Both the position numbers and the translations under genes were made by a program. A stretch of 64,000 nucleotides of DNA from JANXUR01 sp038229415 (GTDB lineage: Bacteria; Acidobacteriota; Terriglobia; Terriglobales; Acidobacteriaceae). Under the pieces are notes generated by a model, which was not told the DNA's origin, made no database searches, and was given only the letters and a program-made list of their open reading frames with translations. The stretch lies in assembly GCA_038229415.1 (NCBI GenBank), contig JBBROM010000002.1, positions 186,001 to 250,000 of the forward strand, in the 5' to 3' direction. Within the stretch, counting starts at the first letter, position 1. Each line of letters begins with the position of its first letter. Shown here piece by piece: positions 1-9,377 of this stretch.

Positions 1-2
1 AA

Positions 3-1898
3 ATGAAACATTTCTCACGTTCGCTTATCGGCGTAGCAGAATTAGCTGCCGCGCTCTGTGTTTTGTTGGCAGTATTCTCTGCTGCTGCTGTGCGGGCTAA
101 AAGCGATCCAGTTACTGTTAACTCCCATCAAACCAACCTATTCAAGTATTCCAAAGCAAAGCGTCCTGCTTCAACTAATAGCATTCCTACATTCAATCGT
201 GATATCGCCCCCATTCTTTTCACCAACTGTGCAACCTGTCATCGCCCGGGAGAAGCGGGGCCTTTCCCACTGCTCACTTACAATGACGCCCGCAAGCACG
301 CGACTCAGATCGCTGAAGTAACCCGGCTGCACATTATGCCCCCGTGGCTACCGGAGCCCCAACCGCTCAAGCTGGCAGATGAACGGCGGCTCACACAAGC
401 GCAGATTCTTACCTTGCAGAGGTGGGTGCAGGTAGATACGCCTGAGGGTAAACCGGAAGACCTGTCGCCACAGCCTAAATTCGTGGCAGGCTGGCAACTG
501 GGCGAGCCAGACCTGATTCTGAATGCGACGAAACCGTACACACTGCCCGCCACCGGCCTGGATCGCTACTGGAACTTCATTTTGCCGATCGGCGTGAAGA
601 AAACGCGCTGGATTCGCGCCATCGAAATTCGCGCGGGCGACCGCCGCCTGGTGCATCACGCCAACATCATTGTTGACCGATTAGCCGTGGGGCGCTTGAA
701 AGAGTCCGAGTCCGGTTACGGGTTTGAAGGCATGGATTTGCGCGTCGAATCCGAAGTTTTCGACCCCGACAGCCATCTCTTTTTCTGGAAGCCGGGGAGT
801 GTGCCGTATCGAGAACCCGAGGATCTTTCACTACGTGTGGATCCTGGCACCGACCTGATTCTGAATACCCATCTGCAACCCGGCGGCAAGCTTGAGACCG
901 TGCAGCCCAGCATTGGTATTTACTTTGGTGCTAAGCCCGCTACTAAGTTCCCCATGCTATTAGAGCTGGAAAGTGATTTTAAGCTCGACATTCCGCCCGG
1001 CGAGCGGAACTTTGTAGTGACTGACGAATTCAAACTTCCTACGGATGTCGAGTTACTAGCCATCTATCCGCACGCTCACTATCTAGGCAAGAATCTGCTT
1101 GCCGAAGCGGTGCTGCCCAGCGGCAAGATCGAAACTCTTATTCATATTCCGCGTTGGGATCAGGCGTGGCAAGCTGTCTTTCGTTACGAAAAATCATTAA
1201 CCTTGCGCAAGGGAACAGTGGTGCGGATGCGCTATGCCTATGACAATTCGACGGATAATGTGCGCAACCCCAATCACCCGCCCAAGCGTGTACAGGCTGG
1301 GAATCAAGCCAGTGATGAGATGGCGCATTTATGGTTGCAAGTGTTACCGATAAACGTGGATGCAGCGGCTGGCGATCCGCGGCGAACCTTGCAGGAGGCG
1401 CTATCACGTCATCATGTGGAACGCAATCCTAGTGACTTTGAAGCGCACTATAACTTGGCAGCAATGCTGGAGGCGCGTGGTGAATCCGCCGCAGCCATTC
1501 AGCATTTTAAAGAAGCACTACGGCTGCGCCCGGGCGATCCGGTTGTGAATAATGCGCTAGGCAGCGCACTTATGGACGCGGGCAACACAGCCGAAGCGAT
1601 CAGTAACTTTCACATGGCCCTGTTATCGCGTCCGGAATACTTCGATGCACACTACAATCTGGGAATTGCACTTGCGAGCCAGAACCAATTCGCTCAAGCC
1701 TTGGTGGAGTTCCGGGAATCCGTACGCATCAGTCCGAACGATGCTGGAGCTGAGGCCAACTTAGGCGGCGCGCTGGCGCAACTTGGTCAACTTGTGGACG
1801 CCAAGGCTCACTTGCAGCGTGCGCTGGATATTGACCCTAAATCTCAACTCGCGCAGGAGAACTTGGCTGCGGTGGAAGCCATGCTGGCCACTCACTAA
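3..1898 (+). CDS. Exported cytochrome c / copper monooxygenase-like protein with TPRs
   Basis: A 631-residue exported protein. Residues 1 to about 32 look like a signal peptide (basic start, long hydrophobic run, Ala-rich end). A c-type haem site, CATCH, lies at residues 76-80. The middle part (about 150-460) has His-rich motifs such as HHANIIVD and HAHYLGK that resemble the copper ligands of ascorbate-dependent type II copper monooxygenases. Residues from about 475 to the end hold four TPR units. Haem-copper-TPR fusions of this type are, to my knowledge, common in Acidobacteria and Planctomycetes; the substrate is unknown. The ATG lies two bases from the window edge, so a ribosome site cannot be seen, but the signal peptide supports this start. 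Redox function is inferred from motifs only. Confidence 0.8.
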   Translation: MKHFSRSLIGVAELAAALCVLLAVFSAAAVRAKSDPVTVNSHQTNLFKYSKAKRPASTNSIPTFNRDIAPILFTNCATCHRPGEAGPFPLLTYNDARKHATQIAEVTRLHIMPPWLPEPQPLKLADERRLTQAQILTLQRWVQVDTPEGKPEDLSPQPKFVAGWQLGEPDLILNATKPYTLPATGLDRYWNFILPIGVKKTRWIRAIEIRAGDRRLVHHANIIVDRLAVGRLKESESGYGFEGMDLRVESEVFDPDSHLFFWKPGSVPYREPEDLSLRVDPGTDLILNTHLQPGGKLETVQPSIGIYFGAKPATKFPMLLELESDFKLDIPPGERNFVVTDEFKLPTDVELLAIYPHAHYLGKNLLAEAVLPSGKIETLIHIPRWDQAWQAVFRYEKSLTLRKGTVVRMRYAYDNSTDNVRNPNHPPKRVQAGNQASDEMAHLWLQVLPINVDAAAGDPRRTLQEALSRHHVERNPSDFEAHYNLAAMLEARGESAAAIQHFKEALRLRPGDPVVNNALGSALMDAGNTAEAISNFHMALLSRPEYFDAHYNLGIALASQNQFAQALVEFRESVRISPNDAGAEANLGGALAQLGQLVDAKAHLQRALDIDPKSQLAQENLAAVEAMLATH

Positions 1899-1956
1899 AA
1901 CTGCAGTTTGCATCCATGAAAGACACATTACAATAAGCTACGTCTTAGGAGCTCGT

Positions 1957-3195
1957 TTAGTGTGCTGAATGCGAGTACTCACTCTGATCCAGTTGCGTCA
2001 GTAGCGCCCGCGCCGGATTGTAAATCGAGTTAAACAGTGCGCCACCAAACAGTAGAGCTGCAAACGCTGTTGCTAAATAAAATCCATAGATAGGGCTACC
2101 CAGCACATCGCTAATGTTAGCCATTGCCAGCGGGGCCAATACTGCCGAACCGCAGGTAAAAAACAGAATTACGCCTGACACAGCGCCATGCTCAGATTTA
2201 CGGAAGCAGCTGATGCCCTTCGAGTTGATCGTGGGATAAATGATGGACATAAAGAGCCCGGAAATTGGCAACAGATAGACCGCTACAGCCATGCCCAGCA
2301 TCATACTGCCAAGAAAGCAGGCAAGTATCGCCGCGCTAAAAATCGTAAGTACGGTAGTCCACTCATAGCGGGAGAGCATCCAAGCACCCAAGAAGCGGCC
2401 CGCTGCGCGCAGTACAAAAAAGATTGGTAAAGCGTAGATCGTCAGCCACCAAACCGGCACGTGGTAAAAAGTAAACAGTGTGGGCATCCATACATAAATC
2501 GCAGCCTCCACAGCTACGTACAGAAAGATCCCACCAGAAAACGAGAGTGCATACGGATTCGTCATCATGCCTATGGTGCGTCCCAGGTTAATCGGCTCTT
2601 CGGTGCTCTTCTTTGTGGCCGGATACTTTACCATAAGTGCGATCAAAATCAGCACCATACAAATTGTTCCAGCGATGACGTAGAGCCACTTCCACGAGAT
2701 ATTGTTGGTTAGTAGCCAGCCCACAATAAATGGCCCGATGATCGCGCCCACACCAAAGAACCCCTCGATCATGTTCATCGCTGAAGTATGTTCAGTGGTT
2801 GAGCGGGTAATATCACCTATCAGTGCCAGAGCGCCCGTCTTAAAGATGCCAATCGCTGCTCCAGAAATAAATAGCAACCCAACGAAAAACAGAAACGATT
2901 GACCTATGGAGAACAGGTAAGAGTTGAGTGCGAATAAGACTAACCCAAGGATGATCGTCTTCTTGCGCCCCAGTTTGTCGGCGAGATAGCCGAGAAACAC
3001 TGCGGCCAGTGCGATGCCGCTCATCGTGGCGTAGTGGAAGGAACCGCCTGCGGTCAAACTTAGATGGAACTGCTTGATAACCTCGGGAATAATCACTCCC
3101 ACCGAGTCAGTCGTCATAGCAAACATAGTAAACATCAAAAAAGTGAGGCCCTTGATCAGGCTCAGGTTCCGCACGGCAGAATCCGGTGCATCCAT
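1957..3195 (-). CDS. MFS sugar transporter
   Basis: A 412-residue integral membrane protein with about twelve hydrophobic segments and the MFS loop motif GYLADKLGRKK between helices 2 and 3. It starts 56 bases after the stop of the sucrose phosphorylase gene on the same strand, so the two very likely form an operon and the permease probably imports sucrose or another glucoside for phosphorolysis. That substrate is inferred from the neighbour alone; the MFS fold does not fix it. The C-terminal tail ends in a short hydrophilic stretch. No sugar-phosphotransferase domains or regulator are attached. Confidence 0.85.
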   Translation of the reverse strand: MDAPDSAVRNLSLIKGLTFLMFTMFAMTTDSVGVIIPEVIKQFHLSLTAGGSFHYATMSGIALAAVFLGYLADKLGRKKTIILGLVLFALNSYLFSIGQSFLFFVGLLFISGAAIGIFKTGALALIGDITRSTTEHTSAMNMIEGFFGVGAIIGPFIVGWLLTNNISWKWLYVIAGTICMVLILIALMVKYPATKKSTEEPINLGRTIGMMTNPYALSFSGGIFLYVAVEAAIYVWMPTLFTFYHVPVWWLTIYALPIFFVLRAAGRFLGAWMLSRYEWTTVLTIFSAAILACFLGSMMLGMAVAVYLLPISGLFMSIIYPTINSKGISCFRKSEHGAVSGVILFFTCGSAVLAPLAMANISDVLGSPIYGFYLATAFAALLFGGALFNSIYNPARALLTQLDQSEYSHSAH

Positions 3196-3251
3196 TCGAT
3201 GTTCTCCTTGGCCGAGTCTAATTCACTGGCCGGTGGCTAATTGATCCCCAC

Positions 3252-4721
3252 TTATTCAACGCTGACTATTAAAGTTTGCTCGCCCTGTACTGAAGAATAT
3301 GATATCGCCGCGCTCGGCGAGGCAAAATCCGCGTCAAGTCGCGCCCAATCACTGCCGTTCTTCCATGTAATCACCAACGCACTCGCGGTTGGAGCTTCCA
3401 CGTCACACGTACCGCCAAATGCCGCGTGCGTATTGCGGAAGCGCATCAGCTCGATCAGCTTCTGTACCACAGGCTTCCGCAGATCACTTTCCACTTCTGC
3501 CCGAGTATAGAAGTGACGGTTGATATCGCGGCCCACGCCGGACTTGGCAAGTAATGCCATATCGTTGGTACCCGCCAGCAGCCCGGTGTAATACACCTGT
3601 GGAATACCCGGCGCAAAGAACTGCACAGCACGTGCGATTAGATATTCATTATTACGTTTACCCAATGCGTCATAGTAAGTGCAATTTACCTGATATAGAT
3701 CAAGATTGCTGGCCGCTGCACCCGTCGCCTGCTTACTTTCGCCGCAGCTTCGCGCGTGAATCGTTTCCACCAGATTGTCAATCGCTGCCGGCGGTAATAG
3801 GCCTGGATTGCCGCTCGAATCCGCGCCAACATCAATTACTCCGATGCCATCATGCGTATCGAGCACGGTAATTGCATTGCGCGGACTGATTGCAAGCCAC
3901 TTAGCCAACGGGCCCGACTCCCCGGCAAACAGCGCGTGCAGCACCAGCGGTGGCAGCGCGAAGTCATACACCCAATCTACTTGCTTGGCGATTTCTATCT
4001 GCTGGCGATAGTAACTATGAATTTCGACTAATACTTCAATGCCACGCGCCCGCGCATCTGCAGTCAGTTCGGCGATGAAGGCAAACGTCTCAGGAATCAT
4101 GAAGCAACTGGTGCCCGCCTTCTTGATGGCGTATCCTGCGGCGTCGAGCCGGATGAGCTTCACCCCAGCCTGCTGAAAGCGATCCAGAATCGTGCTCAGA
4201 TACTCATGCCCTTTGGGGTGCTGCACATCAATATCGAGTTGTTTGGGGGTAAAGGTCGTCCATAATAATCTGCGTTCGCCATTCTTCAGTGTCGCCATCA
4301 CAAACGGAAGCCCCGGCCGGGGCCGGTAGATGCCGATAAAATCTGCTTCCGTTGCGCCGTTCGGGAAGACGCTGTGCATGGTCAAAAACATGCCCGCGTA
4401 GGGAGATGCGTCACCCTTTTCGGAAAAATCCTGAAACTGTGGCGAGTCGCTCGACACATGATTCACAATCAGGTCAGCCACCAGTTCCACAATCTGGCCC
4501 AAATCGCGTACATCGTTCCAGTCGCCCAATCGCGGATCTACCTGAGTGTGATCGCTGGGGTCAAAGCCAGCATCGGCGCCATCAATCGGAGTGAAGAAGG
4601 GAAGCAGATGCACTCCGCCAAAGATGCCGGCCAACGGCCCTTGCAGCAGTTCGCGTAAATCGCGCATGCCTCCGCCCGAAAGCCGATCTACATAGGTAGT
4701 GAGCTGTACCTGGTTCTTCAT
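3252..4721 (-). CDS. Sucrose phosphorylase-type GH13 enzyme
   Basis: A 489-residue (beta/alpha)8 glycosidase of the GH13 subfamily that contains sucrose phosphorylases, which convert sucrose and phosphate to glucose-1-phosphate and fructose in the cytoplasm. Visible family marks: LLPFFTPIDGADAGFDP (residues 39-55), catalytic Asp193 in RLDAAGY, acid/base Glu233 in EIHS, and His290-Asp291 in DTHDGIG. The spacing matches the family closely. The reading frame is open for 75 more codons upstream, but the ATG at 4721 has a GGGAG about eight bases before it and gives the usual family length, so I chose it. It is followed by the MFS permease. Glucosylglycerate or sucrose-6-phosphate phosphorylase is an alternative substrate assignment within the subfamily. 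Confidence 0.9.
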   Translation of the reverse strand: MKNQVQLTTYVDRLSGGGMRDLRELLQGPLAGIFGGVHLLPFFTPIDGADAGFDPSDHTQVDPRLGDWNDVRDLGQIVELVADLIVNHVSSDSPQFQDFSEKGDASPYAGMFLTMHSVFPNGATEADFIGIYRPRPGLPFVMATLKNGERRLLWTTFTPKQLDIDVQHPKGHEYLSTILDRFQQAGVKLIRLDAAGYAIKKAGTSCFMIPETFAFIAELTADARARGIEVLVEIHSYYRQQIEIAKQVDWVYDFALPPLVLHALFAGESGPLAKWLAISPRNAITVLDTHDGIGVIDVGADSSGNPGLLPPAAIDNLVETIHARSCGESKQATGAAASNLDLYQVNCTYYDALGKRNNEYLIARAVQFFAPGIPQVYYTGLLAGTNDMALLAKSGVGRDINRHFYTRAEVESDLRKPVVQKLIELMRFRNTHAAFGGTCDVEAPTASALVITWKNGSDWARLDADFASPSAAISYSSVQGEQTLIVSVE

Positions 4722-5140
4722 CTGACGTCTCCCATCATGTTTCCAATCGGGGTCGGCAGGCTCGCGGGAAGGCACATCCGCAGCGGGCCGCTCGCCGATA
4801 TTTGCACTGAACGCTGAATCCACCATCTTTGAGTGCAGCGAGCGTTGTGTCAAGTTTGCACGAGGCGCGGGGGCAGGCGGACTGTCGAGTGTGGGCGAAG
4901 CAAGAGAAAATGTGCGGATGAACGAAGCCGTGTCCATCCGCACCAAAAGTGGCCGTCCGAAGGGCCAAGTTTAGAATAGGAATCTACTGTTGCTGCCGGA
5001 TGAAGGCTGCGTAAATGCGCGGTGAATATTTGGGGTCGAGCCGAACTTCAAGGCTTCTCGCCCGCGGCTAGGCGGGCTTCCATGTCATTCAATAAGCCAA
5101 ATAAGTCATCACAGCTGTCTAGAATGCACAATCGGAGATC
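4722..5140. other. Intergenic region upstream of the sucrose phosphorylase operon
   Basis: About 420 bases between the FAD oxidoreductase stop and the phosphorylase start, both on the minus strand. It should hold the promoter of the phosphorylase-permease pair. A minus-strand frame stays open through part of it as an upstream extension of the phosphorylase, but its Pro/Arg-rich translation does not resemble a domain. No convincing hairpin, repeat or operator was seen. Confidence 0.4.
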
Positions 5141-6277
5141 TCATGTGGTTAGTCCCATCTCAGCAAGGGTGCGCTCCGCTAATCCGAAGGATAGAGTCAT
5201 TCCGGCGCCGCCCACCGCGGTTACGATGCGTACGTTCTCCGCTGGCGTCAGACGCAAATATGGCTTGGTCTTGTGTTTTGCGTAGACGCCATACCACCGC
5301 TCCGCAATTTCCAGCGACGGCGCGCGCAAGAATCCTCCAATGCAGCGCAGAATCAACTCGTCTACATGCGACTTGTTGAAAATGTCCACCGTGCGGCCGT
5401 ACTCGTGCGAGTCGCCCAGCGTCAGCTCCCCGGCAAGCGTTTGCGAAACCAGCCCATGTACACCCCACTCGTCGAATTCTGGCGACTCGGATGCCACGCG
5501 CGTAACCAGATGTTTCAGCGATCCGCAGATTTCAAAATTCTTATAGTGCCGCGCGGAAATCCCCGACGCCAGCGATGGCCCCATCTTCCATCCGCCGGGC
5601 TGCGGAACCGTGCGCAGCATTTGCAACTTGCAGCGCGTCAGGTCGGCATCGGCAAACTGTTCGGGATAGAGCGTTTCAAAATCATCGCCATTGCAGATCA
5701 CGACTTGATCCACTTCCCAGGTTTCGCTGGCGGTCTCAATCACCGGCAGTTCCACACATCGGACAGCAGACGAAAATCGAAACTCCACGCCTCGCTCGGC
5801 CAGAAACGCAGGCAACTGCGCCAGAATCCGGCGCGGATCCACGATCAATTCAGTAGGACTCCACATTGCGCCGAGCAGACCTTCCGGCAGCAAAGCAGGA
5901 CTGGCAGCTAACGCCTGCTCGCGCGTCCAAAATTGCACCTCGTATCCATGACCCAGCCCAACTTCCGCGAATTCTCTAAGCACCTCTGCTTCGTCATCGC
6001 GATAAGCCACATGCAGTGAGCCGACCGGATCATAGGGTAGCTTCGCAGCATTCAGAACTTCTTGCCAAAGCTGGCGGCTGCGCATCGCAATCTCACGCAT
6101 CTCGCCTGGCGGCTGGCCGATGGGCCAGATCATGCCAAAGTTGCGGACGGAAGCTCCGCAAGCCTGCGGTGAGCGCTCGAACACTACAACGCGCTTGCCC
6201 AGCCTGCTCGCCATCCAGGCGTGCGCCAGTCCGAGAATTCCTGCACCCACGATTGCGATGTCCGCGCGTCGTTGCAA
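5141..6277 (-). CDS. FAD-dependent oxidoreductase (DAO family, TIGR03364-like)
   Basis: A 378-residue flavoprotein of the D-amino-acid-oxidase/glycine-oxidase type. The N-terminus has the dinucleotide-binding motif VGAGILG followed by HAWMASRLGKRVVVFER, and the C-terminus has VTAVGGAGMTLSFGLAE, the usual FAD-contacting end. The layout fits the TIGR03364 group of FAD oxidoreductases, some of which sit in phosphonate clusters; no phosphonate gene is present here, so the substrate stays open. I chose the TTG at 6277 because GGAGG lies five bases upstream and it puts the FAD motif at the normal distance; an ATG at 6337 would add 20 hydrophobic residues with no ribosome site. No partner gene is evident. 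Confidence 0.8.
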   Translation of the reverse strand: MQRRADIAIVGAGILGLAHAWMASRLGKRVVVFERSPQACGASVRNFGMIWPIGQPPGEMREIAMRSRQLWQEVLNAAKLPYDPVGSLHVAYRDDEAEVLREFAEVGLGHGYEVQFWTREQALAASPALLPEGLLGAMWSPTELIVDPRRILAQLPAFLAERGVEFRFSSAVRCVELPVIETASETWEVDQVVICNGDDFETLYPEQFADADLTRCKLQMLRTVPQPGGWKMGPSLASGISARHYKNFEICGSLKHLVTRVASESPEFDEWGVHGLVSQTLAGELTLGDSHEYGRTVDIFNKSHVDELILRCIGGFLRAPSLEIAERWYGVYAKHKTKPYLRLTPAENVRIVTAVGGAGMTLSFGLAERTLAEMGLTT

Positions 6278-6337
6278 CGCTTCCTCCGGGGCATATATTG
6301 CCCGAAATAATTCTGTCCAGAAACAACATAGCAGCAA

Positions 6338-6672
6338 TCATCGCCCGTCACTTCCACGGGTTAGCAAGCGCCTTCCTTCCGACTGTTCAGAAGCTTTTCC
6401 TATCATTCCGAATCGTTTTCGATCACTTGCAATATATTTTCTTTAAGCTGTCTTGTCAGGCTTGGTTGGCCAAGTCCTTCAATCCGAATGACTTGCAAAA
6501 GCTGTTTTCCTAGGGCGACAACCATTGCAAAAATCTGAGGAAAACTCCGTGCTTTCGGTACCTTCCCCTCTTGCCCAACTTCCCATTGTCACCGTATGCT
6601 TCAGCTGTTTCTCACAAGTGACTATTGCCGGTGAACTGCCCTGTGGTTCAACGGCGCAGAGAGAGTTTCCCC
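6338..6672. other. Intergenic region between divergent genes
   Basis: About 335 bases separating the minus-strand FAD oxidoreductase from the plus-strand small CxxC gene. It is more AT-rich than the flanking coding sequence, as expected for divergent promoters. Short open frames across it have no family signature. No terminator-like hairpin or clear operator was seen. Confidence 0.35.
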
Positions 6673-6921
6673 ATGGACTACCATCGCCAAGCCACCAAGC
6701 ACGAAACCCGCAGTGCCCGTGTCTGTTCGTTTTGTCAGTTAACCGACCCCGGGTTTAACACCCGCAAGGCAGTGGATCAGGTGATTCTCTGCGGCATGCT
6801 GGAGAGCGCCCGCGCCCACGTCACTGAAGAGGGATTCCTTCGCCATCGCATGGCGGAGCTTCGCTTAATGGCTGCGCGCATGGGCAGGCCGATTCAAGAA
6901 GCGTCATCCGTCGCTGCCTAG
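6673..6921 (+). CDS. Small CxxC protein, function unknown
   Basis: A predicted 82-residue soluble protein beginning at the ATG inside CCATGG. It has one CxxC pair (CSFC, near residues 18-21), a further Cys and a basic, helical C-terminal half (RHRMAELRLMAARMGR). One CxxC pair could bind metal only with help from other residues or a partner. The frame stays open 16 codons further upstream, but that extension has no recognisable feature. It ends about 100 bases before the CHAD gene and may share its transcript. I do not recognise the family, and the gene call itself rests mainly on an orderly amino-acid composition. Confidence 0.4.
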   Translation: MDYHRQATKHETRSARVCSFCQLTDPGFNTRKAVDQVILCGMLESARAHVTEEGFLRHRMAELRLMAARMGRPIQEASSVAA

Positions 6922-7024
6922 CGGTCGCGGCGCATCCTCTCCCTGCGATTCTCCACAAAGCGGCCCACCCGGTCGCCTGAGGAGAGTTTTTTCTTTCGGT
7001 GCCAGCTTCTGGTCAGGTTTTCTT

Positions 7025-8473
7025 GTGGATGCACAGCCCCCCAATTCGGAACCGACCGGCCTTCGTTACTGGATGCAAGAAGTGCTGCGGCAATGTGAAC
7101 TAGCGTCGGCCGACTTTGGCGAAGACGCAGTGCATGACCTTCGAGTAGCGCTGCGCCGTTGCCGCTCCCTTGCCGATGGCCTGATGTGCTTCGACCCCTC
7201 AGCCGAATGGCGGCAGATGAAGCGCTCGGGCAAGCCGCTGTTTGCCGCCCTTGGCAAACTCCGGGACGCGCAAGTGATGGTCGGCTGGGTGGAAAAGTTG
7301 TTCGAGCCCGATGATCCGGCGGCGGAAAACATTCTGCGTCACTGCCATGCCGAGATGGAGCAGGCCAAGCAAGCGGCTGCAGCCGACCTTGCCGCATTTG
7401 ATGCGAAGCAGTGGAGCCGCTGGACCGAGGTTTTGCCCGAACGTGCTTCCGTGCTGCCCCTCGACAGTGACTTGTTCCGCCATCTTGCGCTGGAGCGCTG
7501 GCACGAGGCGCGCGAGCTGCATCGTCTTGCCCTGCGCAATCGAACGAAAGTCGCCTTCCACAATCTGCGCATTGGCATCAAGCGCCTGCGCTACACCATC
7601 GAAAATTTCCTGCCCGGTTTATACAGCTCTTGTGGCGAGCAGTTGAAAGACATTCAGGATCAGCTCGGCGAAGTCCACGACTTCGATGTGCTGTGGGCAA
7701 CAGCGCTGGCCGTCAAGGCGTTTCCGGACGCGACTGCCCACGGCCGCTGGCGCGACAAAATCGGCGAAGTGCGGGCCATTCGTATTGCCCGCTATCGCGA
7801 GACCATGGTTGGCCCGGGTTCGCTTTGGCTGGAGTGGCGAGAATCCCTGCCCGCGGAAAACGAACTGGCGGAACTGGGGCTGGCGCGCATGAAAATATGG
7901 GCCGGGTTTCTCGATCCCGATGCGCAGCACTCGCATTTGGTGGCGACGCTGGCGTTGCAGCTTTACGATGGGCTGGCGGGCGACTCCTTCGTTCGCAGAA
8001 ATAGGAAGTACAGCAACCGAACCGTGCTGCAAGCGGCCGCGCTGCTGCACGAGGTCGGACGCTCCCGCCGGGAGAAAAATCATCACAAGCTCGCATATCG
8101 CATGGTGGCCAAAATCAAGCCGCCGCTGGGCTGGAGCCTGGAGGAAGTACATCTCGCTGGCGTGATCGCCCGCTATCATCGCGGAGCGCTGCCCAGCGGC
8201 CAGCATCAGGGCTTCTCTGCGCTCTCCGTGACCAAGCAGCGCACGGCAGTAGCCCTCGCGGGGATACTACGTCTCGCCGACAGCCTCGACCGCGACCACA
8301 AGGGCCAGGTGCGAGCCCTGGAAGTGGAGGATCGTGGAGAGTTTGTCGTCATTTGGTCCGACGGCTATGACGCTGCACGCAACGGGCTACGCGTGGCTAC
8401 CGCCCGCCATCTGCTGGAAACCGTGTGGGGGCGTCCGATTATGGTGAAGCCGCTGGCAGAAAAGCTCGCCTGA
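7025..8473 (+). CDS. CHAD-domain protein with C-terminal HD/Ppx-like domain
   Basis: A 482-residue protein. Residues about 20-260 form a CHAD domain, a helical fold that binds polyphosphate: the paired marks VHDLRVALRRCRSL and FHNLRIGIKRLRYTIE are the two repeats with conserved His and Arg/Lys. Residues about 300-480 resemble the HD-type C-terminal domain of Ppx/GppA exopolyphosphatases (SHLVATLALQLYDGL, LLHEVGRSRREKNHHK, RYHRG, LRLADSLDRDH). There is no visible Ppx actin-like catalytic half, so polyphosphate binding or signalling is likelier than classic exopolyphosphatase action. The start is GTG with a weak ribosome site. A PhoB-like response regulator gene follows 109 bases downstream on the same strand, which fits a phosphate-related role (inference). 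Confidence 0.8.
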   Translation: MDAQPPNSEPTGLRYWMQEVLRQCELASADFGEDAVHDLRVALRRCRSLADGLMCFDPSAEWRQMKRSGKPLFAALGKLRDAQVMVGWVEKLFEPDDPAAENILRHCHAEMEQAKQAAAADLAAFDAKQWSRWTEVLPERASVLPLDSDLFRHLALERWHEARELHRLALRNRTKVAFHNLRIGIKRLRYTIENFLPGLYSSCGEQLKDIQDQLGEVHDFDVLWATALAVKAFPDATAHGRWRDKIGEVRAIRIARYRETMVGPGSLWLEWRESLPAENELAELGLARMKIWAGFLDPDAQHSHLVATLALQLYDGLAGDSFVRRNRKYSNRTVLQAAALLHEVGRSRREKNHHKLAYRMVAKIKPPLGWSLEEVHLAGVIARYHRGALPSGQHQGFSALSVTKQRTAVALAGILRLADSLDRDHKGQVRALEVEDRGEFVVIWSDGYDAARNGLRVATARHLLETVWGRPIMVKPLAEKLA

Positions 8474-8582
8474 GCGCTTTCTGCGGGTATCGCGGATTCC
8501 GCCCATTCACATTCTTTTCATCGTTTCGCAACCTCCCTGCAACAACCCGTCCATAGCGTTAAGCCTAGGAAAACCAGCTCTC

Positions 8583-9350
8583 ATGACTTCAAGCTCCAAC
8601 GGCACAACCAGGCCCGTAGTGTTTGTAGTGGACGATGACCCGGACATCATTCGTCTGGTTTGTCATCATCTGGAGGCCTCAGGATTCGATGTCCGCACCT
8701 TTATGAACGCTTTTCCGGTGGTCTCTGCGGCGCTGCAAGAGCCGCCTGTGCTGTTCGTGCTGGATATTATGCTGCCGGGCGGCAACGGACTGGAACTCTG
8801 CCGCCAGATTCGCCAGACCATCTCCATAAGCCGCACCCCGGTCATTTTCCTCAGCGCCCGCTCCTCGGACGGGGATCGTGTTTCAGGGCTCGACCTGGGA
8901 GGCGATGACTACATCACCAAACCGTTCAGCCCGCGGGAGCTGATCGCCCGTATCAAGGCCGTGTTGCGGCCCCTGCATCCGGCGGCTTCGGATCGCCCGC
9001 TGCGAATGGAAGACCTTGAAATTGACGCCAGCGCCATGACGATTCAGGTACGGGGTTTGAACACTCCATGCACCGTCACCGAGTTCCGCCTGCTCGACTA
9101 CCTGGCGAGGCACGGAGGCCGGGTGTTTACGCGCGACCAACTGCTCGACGCGGTATGGACGGATACGCGATTTGTCACTCCGCGCATCGTGGATGTTTAC
9201 ATTCGCCGTCTGCGCGAGAAAATCGAGCGTGATCCGGAGAATCCGCGACTGATAAAGACGGCGCGTGGCGTGGGCTACCGTTTCGACCTTCCTAAATCCG
9301 GTCGTAACAACGAGGAAGAGCCACTGGATGCCCAAGCCGCCGTGTCTTGA
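8583..9350 (+). CDS. OmpR/PhoB-family response regulator
   Basis: A 255-residue two-component regulator. The receiver (residues about 12-125) has the acidic pair in VVDDDPD, the phosphoacceptor Asp in FVLDIMLPGGNG, Thr/Ser in FLSARS and Lys in YITKPFSPREL, so it looks fully functional. The C-terminal winged helix (about 140-240) has EFRLLDYLARHGGRVFTRDQLL and RIVDVYIRRLREKIE, the OmpR/PhoB DNA-binding hallmark. No histidine kinase gene is in the window, so the partner must lie elsewhere. The CHAD gene just upstream suggests a link to phosphate or polyphosphate control, which is an inference from position only. Confidence 0.9.
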   Translation: MTSSSNGTTRPVVFVVDDDPDIIRLVCHHLEASGFDVRTFMNAFPVVSAALQEPPVLFVLDIMLPGGNGLELCRQIRQTISISRTPVIFLSARSSDGDRVSGLDLGGDDYITKPFSPRELIARIKAVLRPLHPAASDRPLRMEDLEIDASAMTIQVRGLNTPCTVTEFRLLDYLARHGGRVFTRDQLLDAVWTDTRFVTPRIVDVYIRRLREKIERDPENPRLIKTARGVGYRFDLPKSGRNNEEEPLDAQAAVS

Positions 9351-9377
9351 ACGCTTGCTGCAATAGCCAGAATGTGG

